From Archilochus colubris (lineage: Eukaryota > Chordata > Aves > Apodiformes > Trochilidae): 64,000 bases of DNA. The stretch lies in contig CM041101.1 of the NCBI GenBank assembly GCA_023079485.1, forward strand, positions 10,070,501-10,134,500. The letters run 5' to 3'. This document shows, in pieces, positions 34,101 through 49,100 of this stretch. Both the position numbers and the translations under genes were made by a program. How positions within the stretch are numbered: the first letter of the stretch is position 1; each line of letters begins with the position of its first letter. A model generated the notes under the pieces. It was not told the DNA's origin, made no database searches, and worked only from the letters and a program-made list of their open reading frames with translations.

Positions 34101-37100
34101 AACCCACCTTTGCTCTGCCTGTGGAGAGCCTCAGGTAGCCTCAGGAGCTCCAAACTTGATCTCAGGGCTGAAGAGGACTCTGCCCTTGGCCATCCCCCAG
34201 AGCCAGGTAGTGCTGGTCCCTCTTCTCCCAGCACCCACCAGCAACAGCTAGGAAATTCCCCAACCTCACAGGGACACAGGAGGGGTAAGGAAACCCTTCT
34301 CTCTCTGCCCCACCAGCCACACAACCCTTCTGCACGAGCTCTCCATCGTGTCCACCTTGCCCAGCAGTGGCAGGAAGGTCTCAGCCACAGAGGGACCACA
34401 CTCTCCTACCTTATGCAGCACTTGGGCCATGGCTTCTCCTATCCATCCCAGCATCCCCACAGCTTTGCCAACAGGCTGAGCCCTTCTCCCAGGACCCAAC
34501 AGAGCTGCCAGCATGGACAGGCTCCTCTCCATCCCCGAGCTCACTTTGCCTCCCTTCCCTTTTCCCCGCATCCCCTCCCCTCTCCCGCCTCCTCCCATGG
34601 GGAGTTTCCCAGCAGCTCAGTAATTAGCATCATCATCACCAATGCTAATAACACCACCACAGCTCCTGCCATCCAAAGCTCCAACAATTTGAGAGCCATC
34701 ATCACGCCTCTGTAACCTCCCCAGGGGAGGCAGGCAAGTAGCATTACCCCATCACAAGGATGGGGAAGAGGGAAAAAAACAAGAAGCAGCTGGTGGCAGA
34801 GATGGGCAACCAACCCAGGAGCTGTGACTCAGGCACCACACCCGTGGGACCTCCCTGTCCCATCCCAGGGAGCTCTCCTCTTGCAGGGAGCCCCTTTAGA
34901 AGGAGCTCAGTGGCTGTGTTGACAGCAGGACTTATCCAGAGATTACATCTCTTGGTTTAGGAGTCCTCAGATAGGGTGTTTTTCCCTGGGCATCCCTGCA
35001 TGCAGCCTTGGTTCCTCTCTGCAGAACCGTGGGAGAGCACCAGGCAGAACCACATCTGCAACTTGGAGTTGGGACCTTTGATGGGACAGCAGGAATTGTG
35101 GCATCCCATAAAAACACCTTAGATCAACCATTAGTCCCCACCTTTAATTAAGGACTCACTGTTTACTGATGGATTAGAGGAGATTTCTGCTTTGAGCCTT
35201 CCCAAAATGAGGCATCTGGGGGTGACTTTTGTCTGAGCAGCCTGACCAGGGAAAGTTTCTCTCCCGTCTTGGGTGGAGTTTGCTACATTTGATTAAAATG
35301 GCTTCCATGGATGGGAATGGCAGCTTTCCAAAAAAGCCCACCCAGACTCCTCTACAACAGACTGACACAGCCCCAGGAGCCCCCTGGGGGACAGGACAAA
35401 AGCAGAACAGAGGCCAATGAGCTGCTTCACGTTTGGCAAATACCCGAAAGTTGTGAGGTGCCACAAAGCCAGGGGACACAACTGGCAGCACCAAGACAAA
35501 ACACAGTTCACCTGAAGTGACCCAGCCTGGTCCATCAGAACAGGCTGCAGAGACTTTCTCCTGGCAGAAGAGCCCTTTCTGGAGGGTCTCTGATGGTCTG
35601 AAGACACCCAGCTGCTGTAAGCCACGTGCCTGAGAGGTTCTGCTGCCTGCCAGGGGGGTGCCTGGGCCAGAGGCAGCTGCCCACAAAGAACCCAAGTTGT
35701 AATCCCACTCTGTAACTCTGCAGAGCTGCTGGTCTGATGAAAAACACAATAAAACATTCATCACTTTGATTTTCATGGGATATGGACTATGGTCCATTGA
35801 ACATCAAGCAAAGGGCATTCTTTAAAACCCAAGACAGGCACTCACCCCATGAGCACTGTGCATTGATCTATTCTCTCTTGGGATAAAACAGGACAAGTTT
35901 AGTGTCTGCAAGGAGGAAGATGTCATTTGTTTTTCACACACTGCTGCTCTACACATCCTCTTGGATTCTCTCTATGCTGCTTCACTACCAGGTACGCCTG
36001 GGAAATTAACCAAAAATGGAACAAACCCGGAGCAAGTGGGGAGTTAATACACACACTGCAAAGTCACACAGGAAAACAGTTGCTGAAAGGTGAAACAGCC
36101 CTCAGGTAGAGCCTGAGCTCCCCGTCTGCAAGTGCAAACTCTGGGCTTTGGGTCCCTGCTGCCTGTTCCCCCATCCCTGAAGGACGGGAGGAGCTGGGTG
36201 TCCCTTGCCTGCCCACAGAGTCAGGAACAGGATGATCCCAGGGGGCTGGAGGGCTCCCCTGTGACTGGGGGGGATCTGTGCCTTCCCTTGCTCCTTCATG
36301 GACATCCCACAGCTCCACTCCTGCTTTTTGTCTTGCTCCTGGTGGAACATGGCTTTTATTTGGTTTCTGGCTGAATGTCTGAGTTAAAAATAAAAGGCTA
36401 TTTCTGGCAAGTGGGTTGGTTTTTTTCTGCTTTTGTATTGCCTTGGGTGCCCCCATACTGCTGTCTCCTTTCTGGCTCCAATGAGCTTTGTTTTCCTTCT
36501 CAATGATCCTGTTTGCACCGGTGAGCAGTAGGAAATGCTTTTCCTATTAGAACATTTCCACAAGCACTACTGAGAATGAAGAATGAGCTCAGTGAAGGCT
36601 TAAAAAAAATCCCAGTTAGTGTAAAGATCCTGTCTCCAGTGGTCAGAGAACTGAGAATCAAGAATATCAGTGGTCAAAAGGGATGTGTACATCTGCATCT
36701 GCACACAGGTTGTCCCCATGACCTGCAGACCAGGAACAAAGGGCTCAGTGCTAGAAACACTTCCAGGCATGCCTGTTCTACAGGACAAGCTTCATCCCAA
36801 GCTCTGCAGCTCAGGCTCATTCTCACCTAGCATGAAAAGATTTTATTTCATTTTTCTTAAATGCCAAGAAAAAACAGGCCTATCTTTCCTGGCTCTAACT
36901 TAATCCATCTAGAATCACTGCAGGATCAGAGGGCTGTGACAGGGTGTTACAGGCTCAGGATAAAGCAAGAGCCCCAAAACCTTCGAGCACCCGTGTGATC
37001 ATTAAATCTTTGCTGCTACATTCCATCTCCTGGCAACAACAGGCTGAGGACTTGAAGCTTCTCACTGCAGATCACTGGGTTCAAATATCTCCCCGCCCAG

Positions 37101-40100
37101 AAACATGCCAGCATTTGTGGATGTGATCCCTGGCTCCAGGACTGAGAACAAAACCAGCACAGCTGCAGGAAGCTTCCCCAGTATGTTGCATTTCCCACAT
37201 GTCACAACAAATATCAACACAACCAGAAGATACCAACCTAACAAACAGCTCAATTGTTCAGGCTAAAGACATCAAAAAGACTGTGGAGAGCTTTCCAGGG
37301 CAGGATCTCCACCACTCTGCAGGGAGCCAAGCACAGACTGAGTCAGAGCTCTTCAGTACCCAACCCAGGAACCCAGAAATCACCAACATCAGGGCCAGCT
37401 CCTCCTGCCTGCTGCAGCTCTTGAGGAAGGAGCCTTCACCCAACTTCCTCCCAAAGAGAAGCTCCTAGCCAATGATTTTGTACCACCCATCTCTGCCTAA
37501 TGATTGAGGAATTCCAAGTGCCTCTGCAGACCATTGATGTGACCAGAGATGAGAGGGAACAACAGCTGAGCTCCCAGGTTTGACAAATGCAACAAACATT
37601 TTTGGCTGCTCATCAAAAATCTGTTACTCGAAGGCAAGAAGCCTGCTCCTTCTGAACCCAAGAGGCTGATCAAGTCAGACTCCACACAGCAAGGTCTCCA
37701 GATTGCTTTTTCTTCTGGAATTCAAAGCATCCCAGCCTGACAGTCCCAGACTCTGGAAAGCTCAGGGAAGGGAGCTTTCCCTCAAGGGAAGGTTGCCAAT
37801 GTCACAACTAAATACCAAGCTCTCATAAACCAGTTCATGATGGTACCACTTGTTCTGTCTGATGGACAGTGAAGCTGAGGCTCAAAAAAGGCAAAAAAGA
37901 TTTGCCTGAAGTTGTCCAAACAGCCAAGAGCAGAACTGGCTGCAGAGAATGTCTCACAGCCAACAGGCCACACAGACACCCCCAGGCCAGGTGAGAAATG
38001 AGGTAAGAACATGCCATAAGAAGCTCCCAAATCAGTACTGGAGGGAAAAAAAAAATCTTCCTACCGACTGTGACACCTGGAGTCGGATGTCATTGGTACC
38101 CAGGGGGGATGTACTGGGCCCCTGGGACTTTCTCTCTGAACTGGACTGGTGCTCCTGGTATTTCTTTGACCTCGCAGGCAATGACAAGAACTCCTTCCCA
38201 GAGATCTTCAGATCTCCCACGTGATGGCTGTCCCCATTTTGGTCCTTGAAAAGAAAAAAAAAAAGAAACAGTCATTGCACAAATCTCTTGTCTCAGGTTT
38301 ATGTGGAGATCTGTTGGCAAAGGCCACAGGAGAGGAGACACAGGAGAAGCAAGAAGTTACATGGAGTTCAAAGAGTGTGAGTAGGGCCCCATGGTGTGCA
38401 GGGCTAAGTGAGGACATTTTGCCTATCCCTGAGTGGTTTTAATGAGCAGAGGTGAAGTATCACCCAAGCAACACACAGGAATCAGTTTCTCCACAGGGAG
38501 AAGTCAGAGAGAAGTAGCATCCTCTTAAAAATTCCAGGAAGGGAAGCAGAAGCATAGCTGGTTTATTTACAGGCATGGGGAATGATGCATGCAAGGTCAG
38601 AAGCAGTCACTGCTGTTAGGGATCTCTGCAAACTGCACTCATGAAGACTTCTTCTGAGCACAGTGACAACCTCACCCTGCCCAGGACACCAAACCCTTGG
38701 CACAAGTCTCTCCTCTTACTCTATCTTCACTCCTTCCCAGCTCCCAGCCATGCTGCAGCCCACACTGACCCAGGGGTAACCTGACCATGCCCTGGGAATG
38801 TGGCTATGCTGGATGCTCCCTGGCATTTCCCACCTCTAGGACTTGCCTCCCAGCACACAAGGAGCATCACATGCCTCAGTGTGTCCCACTGGCTTCTGCA
38901 AGAAGAAGGGCCCTTGCCTCATGATTTCCTAAAATAGATGAACATGAGTGGCTGGAGTCCCATTCAGCCCCTTGGCCAAGCCTCAGACCATCAGATGTAT
39001 GTGGGGAGTGGAGGGGAAGGTGACCACAGCAGATGGCTACAAGCAGTTCTCTGTTCTCTCACTGCTGTCCTCCTTTGCTGTCTTCAATACCCCTGCTCAG
39101 TGCTCCCGCAGATATGTAAAATATATGATTACACCTCCATATAATGCACTGAGAGGCCTCCCCAGAGCATCCCCACTGCAGCAACTCCAGGCAAGGGAAA
39201 GACACTTGACCCAGCTCAGGAGGGAACCCAAGGGACCACAAGGTTGGGACTTAAAAACACACACACCAAAAAGCCAAGGATATTGAAGAGAACTTTTAAG
39301 TCACAGCACACCAACACCAGAGTGGATGCTGTAGCCAGAAAGTCTTTTCCATTCCTTGCAATACAAATAGGAATAGTGGGAACAAGTAAGGAGAGATTTC
39401 CTTGGATGCTACTGGTGGGACCAATGCAGCCAGGCTGGTGTTCACTTTTTGAAAACCAGCCACAAAAGTGGATTTCAGAACTGGAAAAAACTGCCTTCTG
39501 ATGCCTTAATGCCTTAGTTAGAGCCCCCAAACTGTTCAGCAAATGACAAAAAGAAGAGATGACTCAATTATGGGATGTAAGCACCTTCAGGGTGGAAACC
39601 AGTGTGTGATAAAGAGATTTTTAGTCTGGCAGAGTATAAACAAGACCCAATGGCTGGGAGCTAAAACTAAGAAAGTCCAAAACAAGGAACAAGACACAGG
39701 TTGGAGAGTGCAGGATGATGAGGGAGGTGGCATTCTCACTACTGCTGGATCACTCAGAGCCCTGTATGGACTTGCCCTGGCAGATCTGCTCTGTGCAGAC
39801 ATCAGACAAGAGTTCCTGGGCTGGGTGGTAAAGAGGTGTCCCTGCTGACTTGAAGGCTACCTCTGCAGAGATGAAGGGCAGAAAAGGTGAGAGAATAAGC
39901 AGAGGGTGCTGCAGAGATCGTGGCTCAATTCACTGATAGGTTCTTTGCAGACTTACAGCCTCACTATAGCAAGATGGAAGTGGTCACCTCCTTCAGGAAA
40001 GGGGATGACTGAGCCCTATGGCAGCCCCAATAATCCCGTGTAGGATTTTCTGAGCAACTGAAATGATTCCTGTAGGTGGAAAGGCTCAGTGCCTCCCAGC

Positions 40101-43100
40101 TGACTGCAGAAAGAGCCTTTGCCCTGGGGAGACTGAAAACATGGATCTGCTCAGGTCTGATGCTTCCAGCAGTGAAACAGCACAGACAATCCCCAGAGCC
40201 CCTTGGAACAAAACCCTTTGCCTCCTACAAGGCTCCATCCCCTGCCTCTGACCTCTCTCTCCCCACTCCTGATGAATGCAGCACTGCTGGGCTAACAAGG
40301 CACTGAGATTGGCCACCAGCCACTAAAGAGGCTAAAAAGCTGCTGATTATCCTCTCAATAAAGGGCTGTTTTTTCCAAAAAAGCACAGAAGTGGCTTTTT
40401 CAGCTTTCAGTTAAGTGCCTTCTTAGTTAGCCCAGCTGTTCCTCTCCTCCAAGCTCTTTGGTTAATCCCATTGACTCCAATGATACCTGCTAATTGCATG
40501 CTTGCCTGCAAATGAAGCCAGTCAGCAAACCATTACAGATTCCTCCTGATCTTCAATCTCTGAGGCCAGACACCTTTGCTTACCTTTTCAGAAGGGAACT
40601 TCAGGAGGTCCAAGCTGTCCATGCTGTTCCTTTGGAGTCTCTTTGGCCTGGCTCCTGCAAAACAATGCACACTGGCATCAGGAGGGTGTCACTCACCCAC
40701 AGCACTTATGTCACACAGATAAAATTCAAACCAGGGCAGACCCCCCACTCCTGTTAATTCCAAAGTCTGGAGGATGAGATGCTGCAGCTGTGCTGTCCTT
40801 GAGATCCAAACATTATTTTTTTTCTCTATTGTTTTGGGTCGTTTTTCACAACACTATCACAGCACAGTCAGCAACAGCTTGGGCTGCAAAAACTTCTGCT
40901 GTCAAACCAGTGGCTGTGACCCTGATCTCAACTGAGGCTCTGGAATTCAGGAGTTACAAAACCCACACCAAATAACAAAAGTCAGGGGACTGACATTGAG
41001 AAAAATCCTAACAAAGATATAGTTTAATAAAGGTGCAGAATTGTTGCTTTATCTTCATGTTTTTAGCTTAAAGAATGTATCTGGGATACAGCTTCGAGCT
41101 TTTCTCTACAGTCATGAGGGCTGGAAAACTAAGTGAAAGAGCAAATATTTCCTATCGTAACTATAACTATCTAAACAGCCCTAAAGGGTGCAAAACCTTG
41201 CCCTGAAGCAGTCAGAGAAATCACAACATTTGGCAGTGCTCATTGTATTTGGGATTTTGTAAAAGTCATTTTAATGCAGTATTTGAGCAGTGGTGAAAGC
41301 TCAAAAACCAGAAATTGAGTGAAACTCAGTTCAGCTCCAACTCCTGCTTTCCAGACTCTTTACCTTCATGTCTCCCTCCAACCTGCTTCCAGCTTCTATT
41401 GCCTTGCCCACCAACCCAGCCAGAATTCACACAATGGCCCCACGATGCCTTCACCCCCTCTGGAAAATTCCCCCTTTCACCTCCTGCTCCTTTTCTCTGG
41501 TCTTTCCTGAGGGTTCTGTTTGGCTGAGCACCCCCTGACAGCCCACACCAGCAACACCACACAGGGCAAACCCAGAGCTTTGGACTCAAGGTCCTGTAAC
41601 AACTTCCAAGCTTCAGGGGACTGGAAACCATGGAGCTTGGGGTGGTTCCTGCGGCAGCAAACCCCCCAACCTGAAGGTTCCTCAGCCTCCTGCCCCACCT
41701 AACAGCAGAGCTTATGTTAGAACAGCACCCACAGACCCTCTACAAACCCCACTGAGCTGCTTAGTGGACAAACTTAACATGAGAGAAGGCAGAAAATTGA
41801 GTCTAGAATAAAAAGACACCTACAAGCACTTAACCTGCTGGTACATTTGGGTTTCAGAGCAATGCCCAAGAGGCAAGGGCAGCAGCTGGGAGGGAGCCTG
41901 CGTCACGGCGGCTTTTAACGGCCCCTTCCAGGAAAGCAAGAAAAGAGCCAAGTGTGTCTGATTAGATAAACACACATCATTTCCAACAGCCTGGAGAGTC
42001 GTTAATTATACACCTCCGTCCTCAGGTGCTTTTGTACGGCTGCAACAGCATTAAACCACTGGCCAGAAACCATTAATCTCTGCTCTGAGAAAACCTGCCT
42101 TCCCCTTTGTTAATTTAATACAGGCAGTCAGCTGAGAGCACCCCAGCAATTAGGGCACGCAGAACAATTTGTCTTTTTCAGTTGCTTTGATGCTGCTGTT
42201 CCTCTGTTACCATGTGGATTTCATATTCAGTTGAGCTGAGAGAGGAAGAAGTTAGGAGTTACAAACTCAACTTCAGAACCATCCAAATCACCTGGTTTCT
42301 TCCAGAAGAAAACACGACCAGCACTGGGGCCAAACGCCAGCCTTGCAAAAACCTGGGGTTCTGCCATAGCCCCTCACCATGGGTGGAATGAGCAGTGCTA
42401 TGAAAACCAGCAGCTAGAGGAATTCAGAGGCTCCCTATTAACCAAGGCTATTGCAAGCAGATAACACAGGCAGCAGTTCCCACCATGCCTGGGAGAGCTT
42501 CTCCCCTTTCCTCTGCAGCCCCCACATCCTCCTCTTCCAGCCCAGCAGAGAGATTTCCATACTCACATGCACCCCACGACAGAAGGACACATTAAGTCTG
42601 TGTCTCCAACCAGGACATCCCTCAGATGGCTCTAGCCTCCTCCAAGTTATTTTTCCCAGAAATACCTGCAGCACCACCTAATACCCAGCAGACGTTCAAC
42701 TCTGCCTCTTTCTTCCCAGTGCTGCTCAACAGCAGCAGCCGTGGATGCTGAATGGATGGAGCAGCTGAAAACCTGGGGCTGTTCCTCTGGAAGGTTTTTT
42801 CCTCTCTCTCCAGTATTTATTGGCATGTTTACCAAGCCTGCTGCAGAGTAACGGAAAACCTCAGGGGCATTTCTAAATGCTCTCTCTGTCTTCAAGGCTT
42901 GCTGAGATCTCTAATAGAGCAAGTTGAAACCTTCTTGTGAATATCAGCTGAGCAATGCTAGTGACTGGCTGTATTCATGCCCTGTCTTCCTGGAACTCCT
43001 TGGAAGTTGTTCTTCTCAGTGTTCAGGCTTGCTGTTTCTTTTTAAAATATTTTTTTTTCAAAATCTCTTCCCCCCCCGCCCACGATCTCAACACCACCAT

Positions 43101-46100
43101 GAACCAAGGTATGGGGTTTGTTAACTTTTTGCATTTGCAGTTTGGTTCCTGGCCCAAGCTTTTCACATTCCTCTACTTTAGAACTTGATGGAGCAGTCAC
43201 CTCCCCATCTGGAAGGGAGCAATGAATTCCAGGGAAGGGGAAGTTTACTGCAACAGAGGAGTTGGGGATGCTCCTGTGCCTGCTTGCATTTGAGACATTC
43301 TTGCTTCCCCCAGCTCCCATGCATGCCCTCATCTCACAAATACTTTATTCTTCTGCCCTGGGGACACTAACCCCATATATCCACCTCAGATACCCCTCTA
43401 GATTCATCTTCTTTTCCTGCCTCACATCCTCACCCCGCAGAGATGACAACAACCCCTTTGCACACTGTGGTGCCATGGGTAGAGGAACCTTTCTCTAAAA
43501 TCTTTTCTTCACAGCCAGAAGTTGGGTGGTGTGTTCTCCTTGCCCTCCTTGAGCTCTTCAGGCTGATCAGTGCAGGACTACACCAGGCTCTGCATGGCTG
43601 GGGAAGAGGCTAAAGCAGAATGCTGATGGGGTGCATGCAGCAAGCACAGCATCTTCCCACCCATTTTTCTGTCTGCTTGGTCCCTGCCACCAGCTCCATA
43701 CTGCCTGGAAGGGCAGAATCAGTGTGATCTCCTGAGGGAAGGACTCTGTTCCTATGTCACTGGCAGGCCCTCCAACAAGCCTTCAGTTTTGAGAGTAAAC
43801 TTAGAGGAGAAATGCTCATGTAGCAAAAATCCTCTACCTTGCTGCAATCTGAAAAGCTGCCACAGAACACACAAGGGTTTTATGGTAGGATGGTGATGGG
43901 GGGGAATCATCCCATAGAGATCTGCAGTGGGGCAAAGCTGGGTTGAGGGCATGCAGTTGTGTTCCTCTGTGGTCGGTCTCCATTGCCAAGTGGTGCTCCT
44001 GAGACTGACAAGATTGAGCAGACCATGTGCAGCAGCAGCTCAGAGAGCTCTCCCAGAAGCTGTCATCATGCTGACATGTGCTTTGATAACTCTGAGGTTC
44101 TCCCCCCACCCCCAGCAGCCTGGAGAGCTGCCTCCCCCATCCCTCTCAGAGCCACAGCAAACCCCCCAGCCCAGCTGAAGTGACAGTCCTGGTGGCAGGG
44201 AGGAGCACACTGTGTCCCTCTGGGGTGGCTGTACCAGAGGAAGGAAAATTCAACCTGACAGAGGACTCCACAGAAGAGCAACAGGGAAAGGTTGTAGGGC
44301 CAGCATCATTATTCCCACCCTGCCTCCAGCTCTGCTGCCTGCACAGCCACAGCCCATGGAGCTCAAGCTTTGCACCACAAAGAAAACACAACAACCCTTG
44401 GCACAAGCACTTGCTGTATTTTCATGAAAAGGTCATTTTACTCCATACCCATATTAACTGAGTTTTCTTTTGAGTTCTCCCTGTCCAGGACAGTGCCTCC
44501 CCCTATTTGTACAGACCTTTTAGAACCTTGATTTTGGCAGAAGACTCTAAATATTGTTCAATATGATTCCATTAGACAAGCAAACCAGTTACTTGGGGTG
44601 GCAGACTGGTCTGTAAACCCTCCCCAGCTCAGAAGTGACAGTGGAGATACAGTCCAGCAATTCGAATGCTCACAGAGCATCTCAAATCATTCACTCCTGA
44701 CATCTTATCAGGAAAGCTCTGTCAAACTTGTGCTCCATTAGTACAGCAAGTTCTTCAAAGAAGAAAGGGGAAAATTTAAAGAAGCACAGTAACAAGAAAG
44801 AAAGGGAAAACAATAAAAAAATCAAGCAACCTCCAGCAGGACAAGCATCTCATTTAAGGCTTTAATTAGTCTTCAAACACATAATGGCTTCTGGCACTAT
44901 AAATCCACTTGACCTCTATTATTGCCAGCACTTGCATGATAAATGCAGGCATTTGTTTTCCCAGTTGTTACTGGGCTAGAACAATACTTTTCTCTAACTA
45001 GAGAAAGCAAATAATATCAGTTACTTATGATGACTGCACCATAAAATGCTGGCACCAAAGTGTTTGTGTCAGTCCATGGGAAGGACCATCTGCCTACCCC
45101 CAAATCCTTCAGGCAGGAAAGGACCAGGGGAATCCTGACAGCTCTGGCCCCTCCTGAGAACAGAGCTAGCTGGGCACAGTGTTTTTCTCCCTATCAGTTA
45201 TTTTAGGGTTTTTCTGGCTGAACAGTCCAGACAAAAGCCAAGAGCAGGTATTGCTTACAACAGAGAGGACACCTTAAAATAATAAAACCAACTCATGTCT
45301 AAGTGTCAGGGGAAGCTGTGGGAGTGTTTTTTCCTGTGTGCTGTCCCAGCAGACTTCTTCAATCCCCTCCCATCCTCAGCTTTCCATTGTCAGAACTGGG
45401 AGCCAAAAGGACAGGAATGAAACCTCTTCTGCTGGGAAGATCTGGGCTCCAGCATTTGCTCCAACACACGGTGTATGCATTGGCACACAGACAGGACACA
45501 GCTGAGCAAATATCAGCCTTCCAGACAGATCCTGAGCACTACAAAAACCTGCTCCAGAATAATAATTTTGCAGGGGTTTTTTCTCTGTGGAAAAACAGTT
45601 CCTTTAAAAAAAATAAAATATATATGTATGTAGTATGCAGTAATAGAAGTTACTTTTGAATCAAGATTCTTATCTGCATCACTTGGCAGAAGATGCTTTG
45701 AGTATGTGTCAGCTGAGTTTCTCATCCTCCAGAATGCAGTCTGACAGCTGAACAACTGCCTGAAAATTCCAGCAGCATTGCAGAGCCCCACAGCACCCAT
45801 TGGCATTTGGCTGACAGCAGCCAGGCTGAGCAGCAGCACAGAGGCTGCTCAGGTGGGGAGAGGGAATAAAGGCACTCAGGACCAGAAAAGCCTCAACATC
45901 CCCAGGGAAAGGTAACATCTGGAGCAAAAAGTCTTCCTTGAAGACAGAGATGGCACAAGGGAGTTACTTTCTTCCAGTGGAGGCAAAACCAGCATAGCTG
46001 AGGAAAGCTGCAACCTTTGAGGAATAAGGTGACCTTGTATCTTGCAGCCTAACAAACCAATTGCCATGATTTCAGGCAGATCTTTTATTCCAGTTTTCCC

Positions 46101-49100
46101 CCACCTATGCAATGGGCATTGGCTTTTCTCTGAGCAAGGCTGGAAAAAGGTTAATTTGCAAATGAAGTGTTGGCAATTCAGTCCAAAGACTGAAGGGTTT
46201 TGTGTGTGTTTGTAGTACCTGGACAATGCAGAGCATCCAATCATGCAGCATCCCAGAGAGAGTCAAATCCAAGCCCAGGAGCTTGTGGGGAGCTCCAAGC
46301 CCCAATACAAGCAGCCTCCTGTAACCAGGCCCTCCTCCAGGCAGTGTCTGTTTAATAGATAAACACTGATGGGGACAGGAGGATGTTCTGGGAGATAAAT
46401 TGATCTGGGTGGAGCAGGCTGGGAAGAGCCATGTCACCTGGAGGCTAATTCAAGAACCGTGGAAAGGCTTGGCAGGAGCTTTTGGCAGGCTTGCTTCTAG
46501 GAGCAGGATTTTCTCTGCCAGCATGCAGCAGAGCCCCATGACCTCCAATCTTCCATTATCAGTTTGTGTTGAACAAGCAGGGATCAAAAAGAAACAGGGC
46601 TTGAGCAAGGAAGTGACACACAGTAATTAACAGAAGCATCTCCAGCAGCCAGACAAGAGAAATTACAACTGCTGGGTCCTACAGACTGACTCAGGGAGGG
46701 CAAGAGGAAGAAAGAGCAACACAGGACAGGGATTTGCAGTGCTCAAATGCTCACAGGAAAATCTTCTAAAAAGAGCAGCAATGTCCTTGATCCCTTCTCC
46801 TGGATGCTGGTGTGAATCAGTCAGTGTGCAGCAGCTCCCAGAACATGGACTCTGAGTTCACAAGCTGTCTGTCCAAGCTGCCAGGTTTTCTGCTGAGCAA
46901 AGGTCTGAGCATTTGTCCTGCCAGGGCCAGTCTTGCTGTGGAGTGAAGGACTCAGGTTCCTGAGGTTAAGCAAGAGTAAGGCTGGCCCTATCTGGGTGAG
47001 AAAAAGAACTTCTCCTCTGTCCCTTTCTTGCCCAGTGCTGCAAGAAAATACTGTACTGTTAGATCATCCTCATCATAACCATAGGCATTTCCAACACGTT
47101 GGCTGTGTTGTCTGTGGAAAATGCATTTGGGAACCAGACAGCACACACCAGAGCTGGGATGGCTGCAGGAGTCTGGAACAGAAGCCAAAGGGAACTTCAG
47201 GCTCCCCAGGCTGGAGCTGGAGTTTGTGTACAGAACTGACAGCTTCCAAAAAGTTAACTCCCCCCACAACAAGAGGTCCTTTGATTGATGGATTGCTTTG
47301 CCAAAAGCCACACAGCACCTTCTCTGCCCCAGGCTTCAGGAACTGGCCTCTTCCTCATCCTCCTCTCCAGCTCCTGCTGTCTCCCCTGGCATCAAGGTAA
47401 AACAAGTACTTGAGTTCCATTAGCACACTGTCTTCTCCTCCAGTCCTGGAGCATTTCCTCTGCAGTGAGCTGAGAAGCCTGGCTGTACCCTGACACTGGG
47501 AAGGAGGCTCATGTACAGAACAAGAAGAACATTAAATACTTCCTAACGCTTTGAGAGGATTTTAAAATTTCATAAAGCTGATAGTGGCGCAGTCTGAACT
47601 GAGTGCTAAATTACTCAGTTTAAATTCAAATGAGTCAGAGGTTCATCCCCCCCATAACTGCAGCTGGAATGATTTAACAGCTGTAACAACACAAGCTATT
47701 CAGATTTGGAAAAAAACTCATTGCAAAGATAATGAAGGGGCATCCTTTAACACCCTGAATCTCCACCCAAGCAGCTCCCCATGCAGGCAGCACTCCAGCC
47801 CTTCCTACCCTGCTCCCTTACACACCACAGCAAGGACTACCACAGACTCAGGGTTCTTTAGATGCTTTCCTGCAGGTGTCTTACCAGAAGGCAGGTGGGA
47901 ACAGTTGCTCAGAAGCCAAGACTCCCCTGAGCATCTGTTAGAGCACAATAAAGCCTCCAGACCACCTCCCAGTGCTGCCTTGCATTTGGCCAAAAGATAC
48001 TCAGCTCCTGCCAACAGCCTCATCCACCAAACCCCTGCAGAAGGAGGCACAACCACCACGGCTGCAGAATGCAACAAGGCAGAGCTGCAGCCCATCAGCT
48101 CTGGGGAAAATAATCAAATATAGTTGAAGATTACTTAATATTCAAATATTCAGCCATTTCAGTTGCTATGCTTACTCAACCTGATGGGAAGAACAGGGCA
48201 GGTTCTGTGCTGGGACTCCTGTCCTCATCTGCTCAGCTGAAGACAAACAGTTCCCTAACACTGGGACCACAGCCTGGGGGAACAGGGCTGTCCCCCTGCC
48301 AGATGGATGCTGGTCTCAGAGGGACACAGCTGTCACCCAGCACCCTCCTTTGCAGAAGGGTTAAGCAAACCACAGAGAAGGAAGATCCTTGTGTCTGGGG
48401 TGCATCCCAGCCCCAGGCAGAGGCTGGCATGGGATAGCAGCAATGCCTCCTCCCTGCTTTGCGTCAGCAGAGGGATGGTCAACCCAGCAGATTTCAGCAG
48501 CCCCAAACACTTCTGAGATACTTCAAAAGATATTTAAAGTAAGCAGACAAACAAAACCAAACAAGCTAGGAAACATAAAAGCAGATTTTTTTTTTCTCTC
48601 CCTGTCTAATTGATCCAAGGGTTCAAAGATTCCTGTGAAGAAGGCAAGCTCAAAACTGCCTTGAGGATGCAAAGCCCCAGATCCAAAGCCACACTGAGCC
48701 CATAACTGCTGAGGAAGGAGAAGCATTCCACGACCACCCAGGCTCAGTTGCCCACTTCATCACCTGGGAACACAACCTGGAGCGTGGCTGCCTCTCCCAC
48801 AGAGAGGAGCAGAGCTACAGCTCCTGGGCAGCCCTGCCTTGTGCCCACCCTGCTGCAGCAGAAGGTGTGCAGAGAGCAGGGCAGGCTCCCACCCGAGTCC
48901 TTTTCTGCCCTCACTGAGCAGGGCTGAGCAGTGGTGTCTGCCTGCTGCAAAGAGCACAGAAACCACACCAGGAACCAGCTTTCAATGCTCTGAAAGCATC
49001 TTCATGCCAGCAACACCTTCTGGAACACCTACACCCCCTCCCTTACCCACACCCAGCTGCCAGGAGAGGTGTTGCTCAGTGTCTCCTAACACTGCTGCTG

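Larger units (their letters stand above)
18615..38064 (-). other. GPSM1: GPSM1 intron 11, 19.4 kb
   Basis: Separates the TPR/linker exons from all GoLoco exons. It contains a CR1 copy at 22033-22425, a CpG-rich block at about 23973-24260, a C-run at 23681-23690 and a GGAT tetranucleotide array at 32656-32795. I see no convincing extra protein-coding exon or nested gene. Confidence 0.85.

Noticed and set aside
34014..34715. 233-codon plus frame and overlapping 217-codon minus frame
   Set aside because: Both strands open in a GC-rich intronic stretch with low-complexity translation. Consistent with chance.
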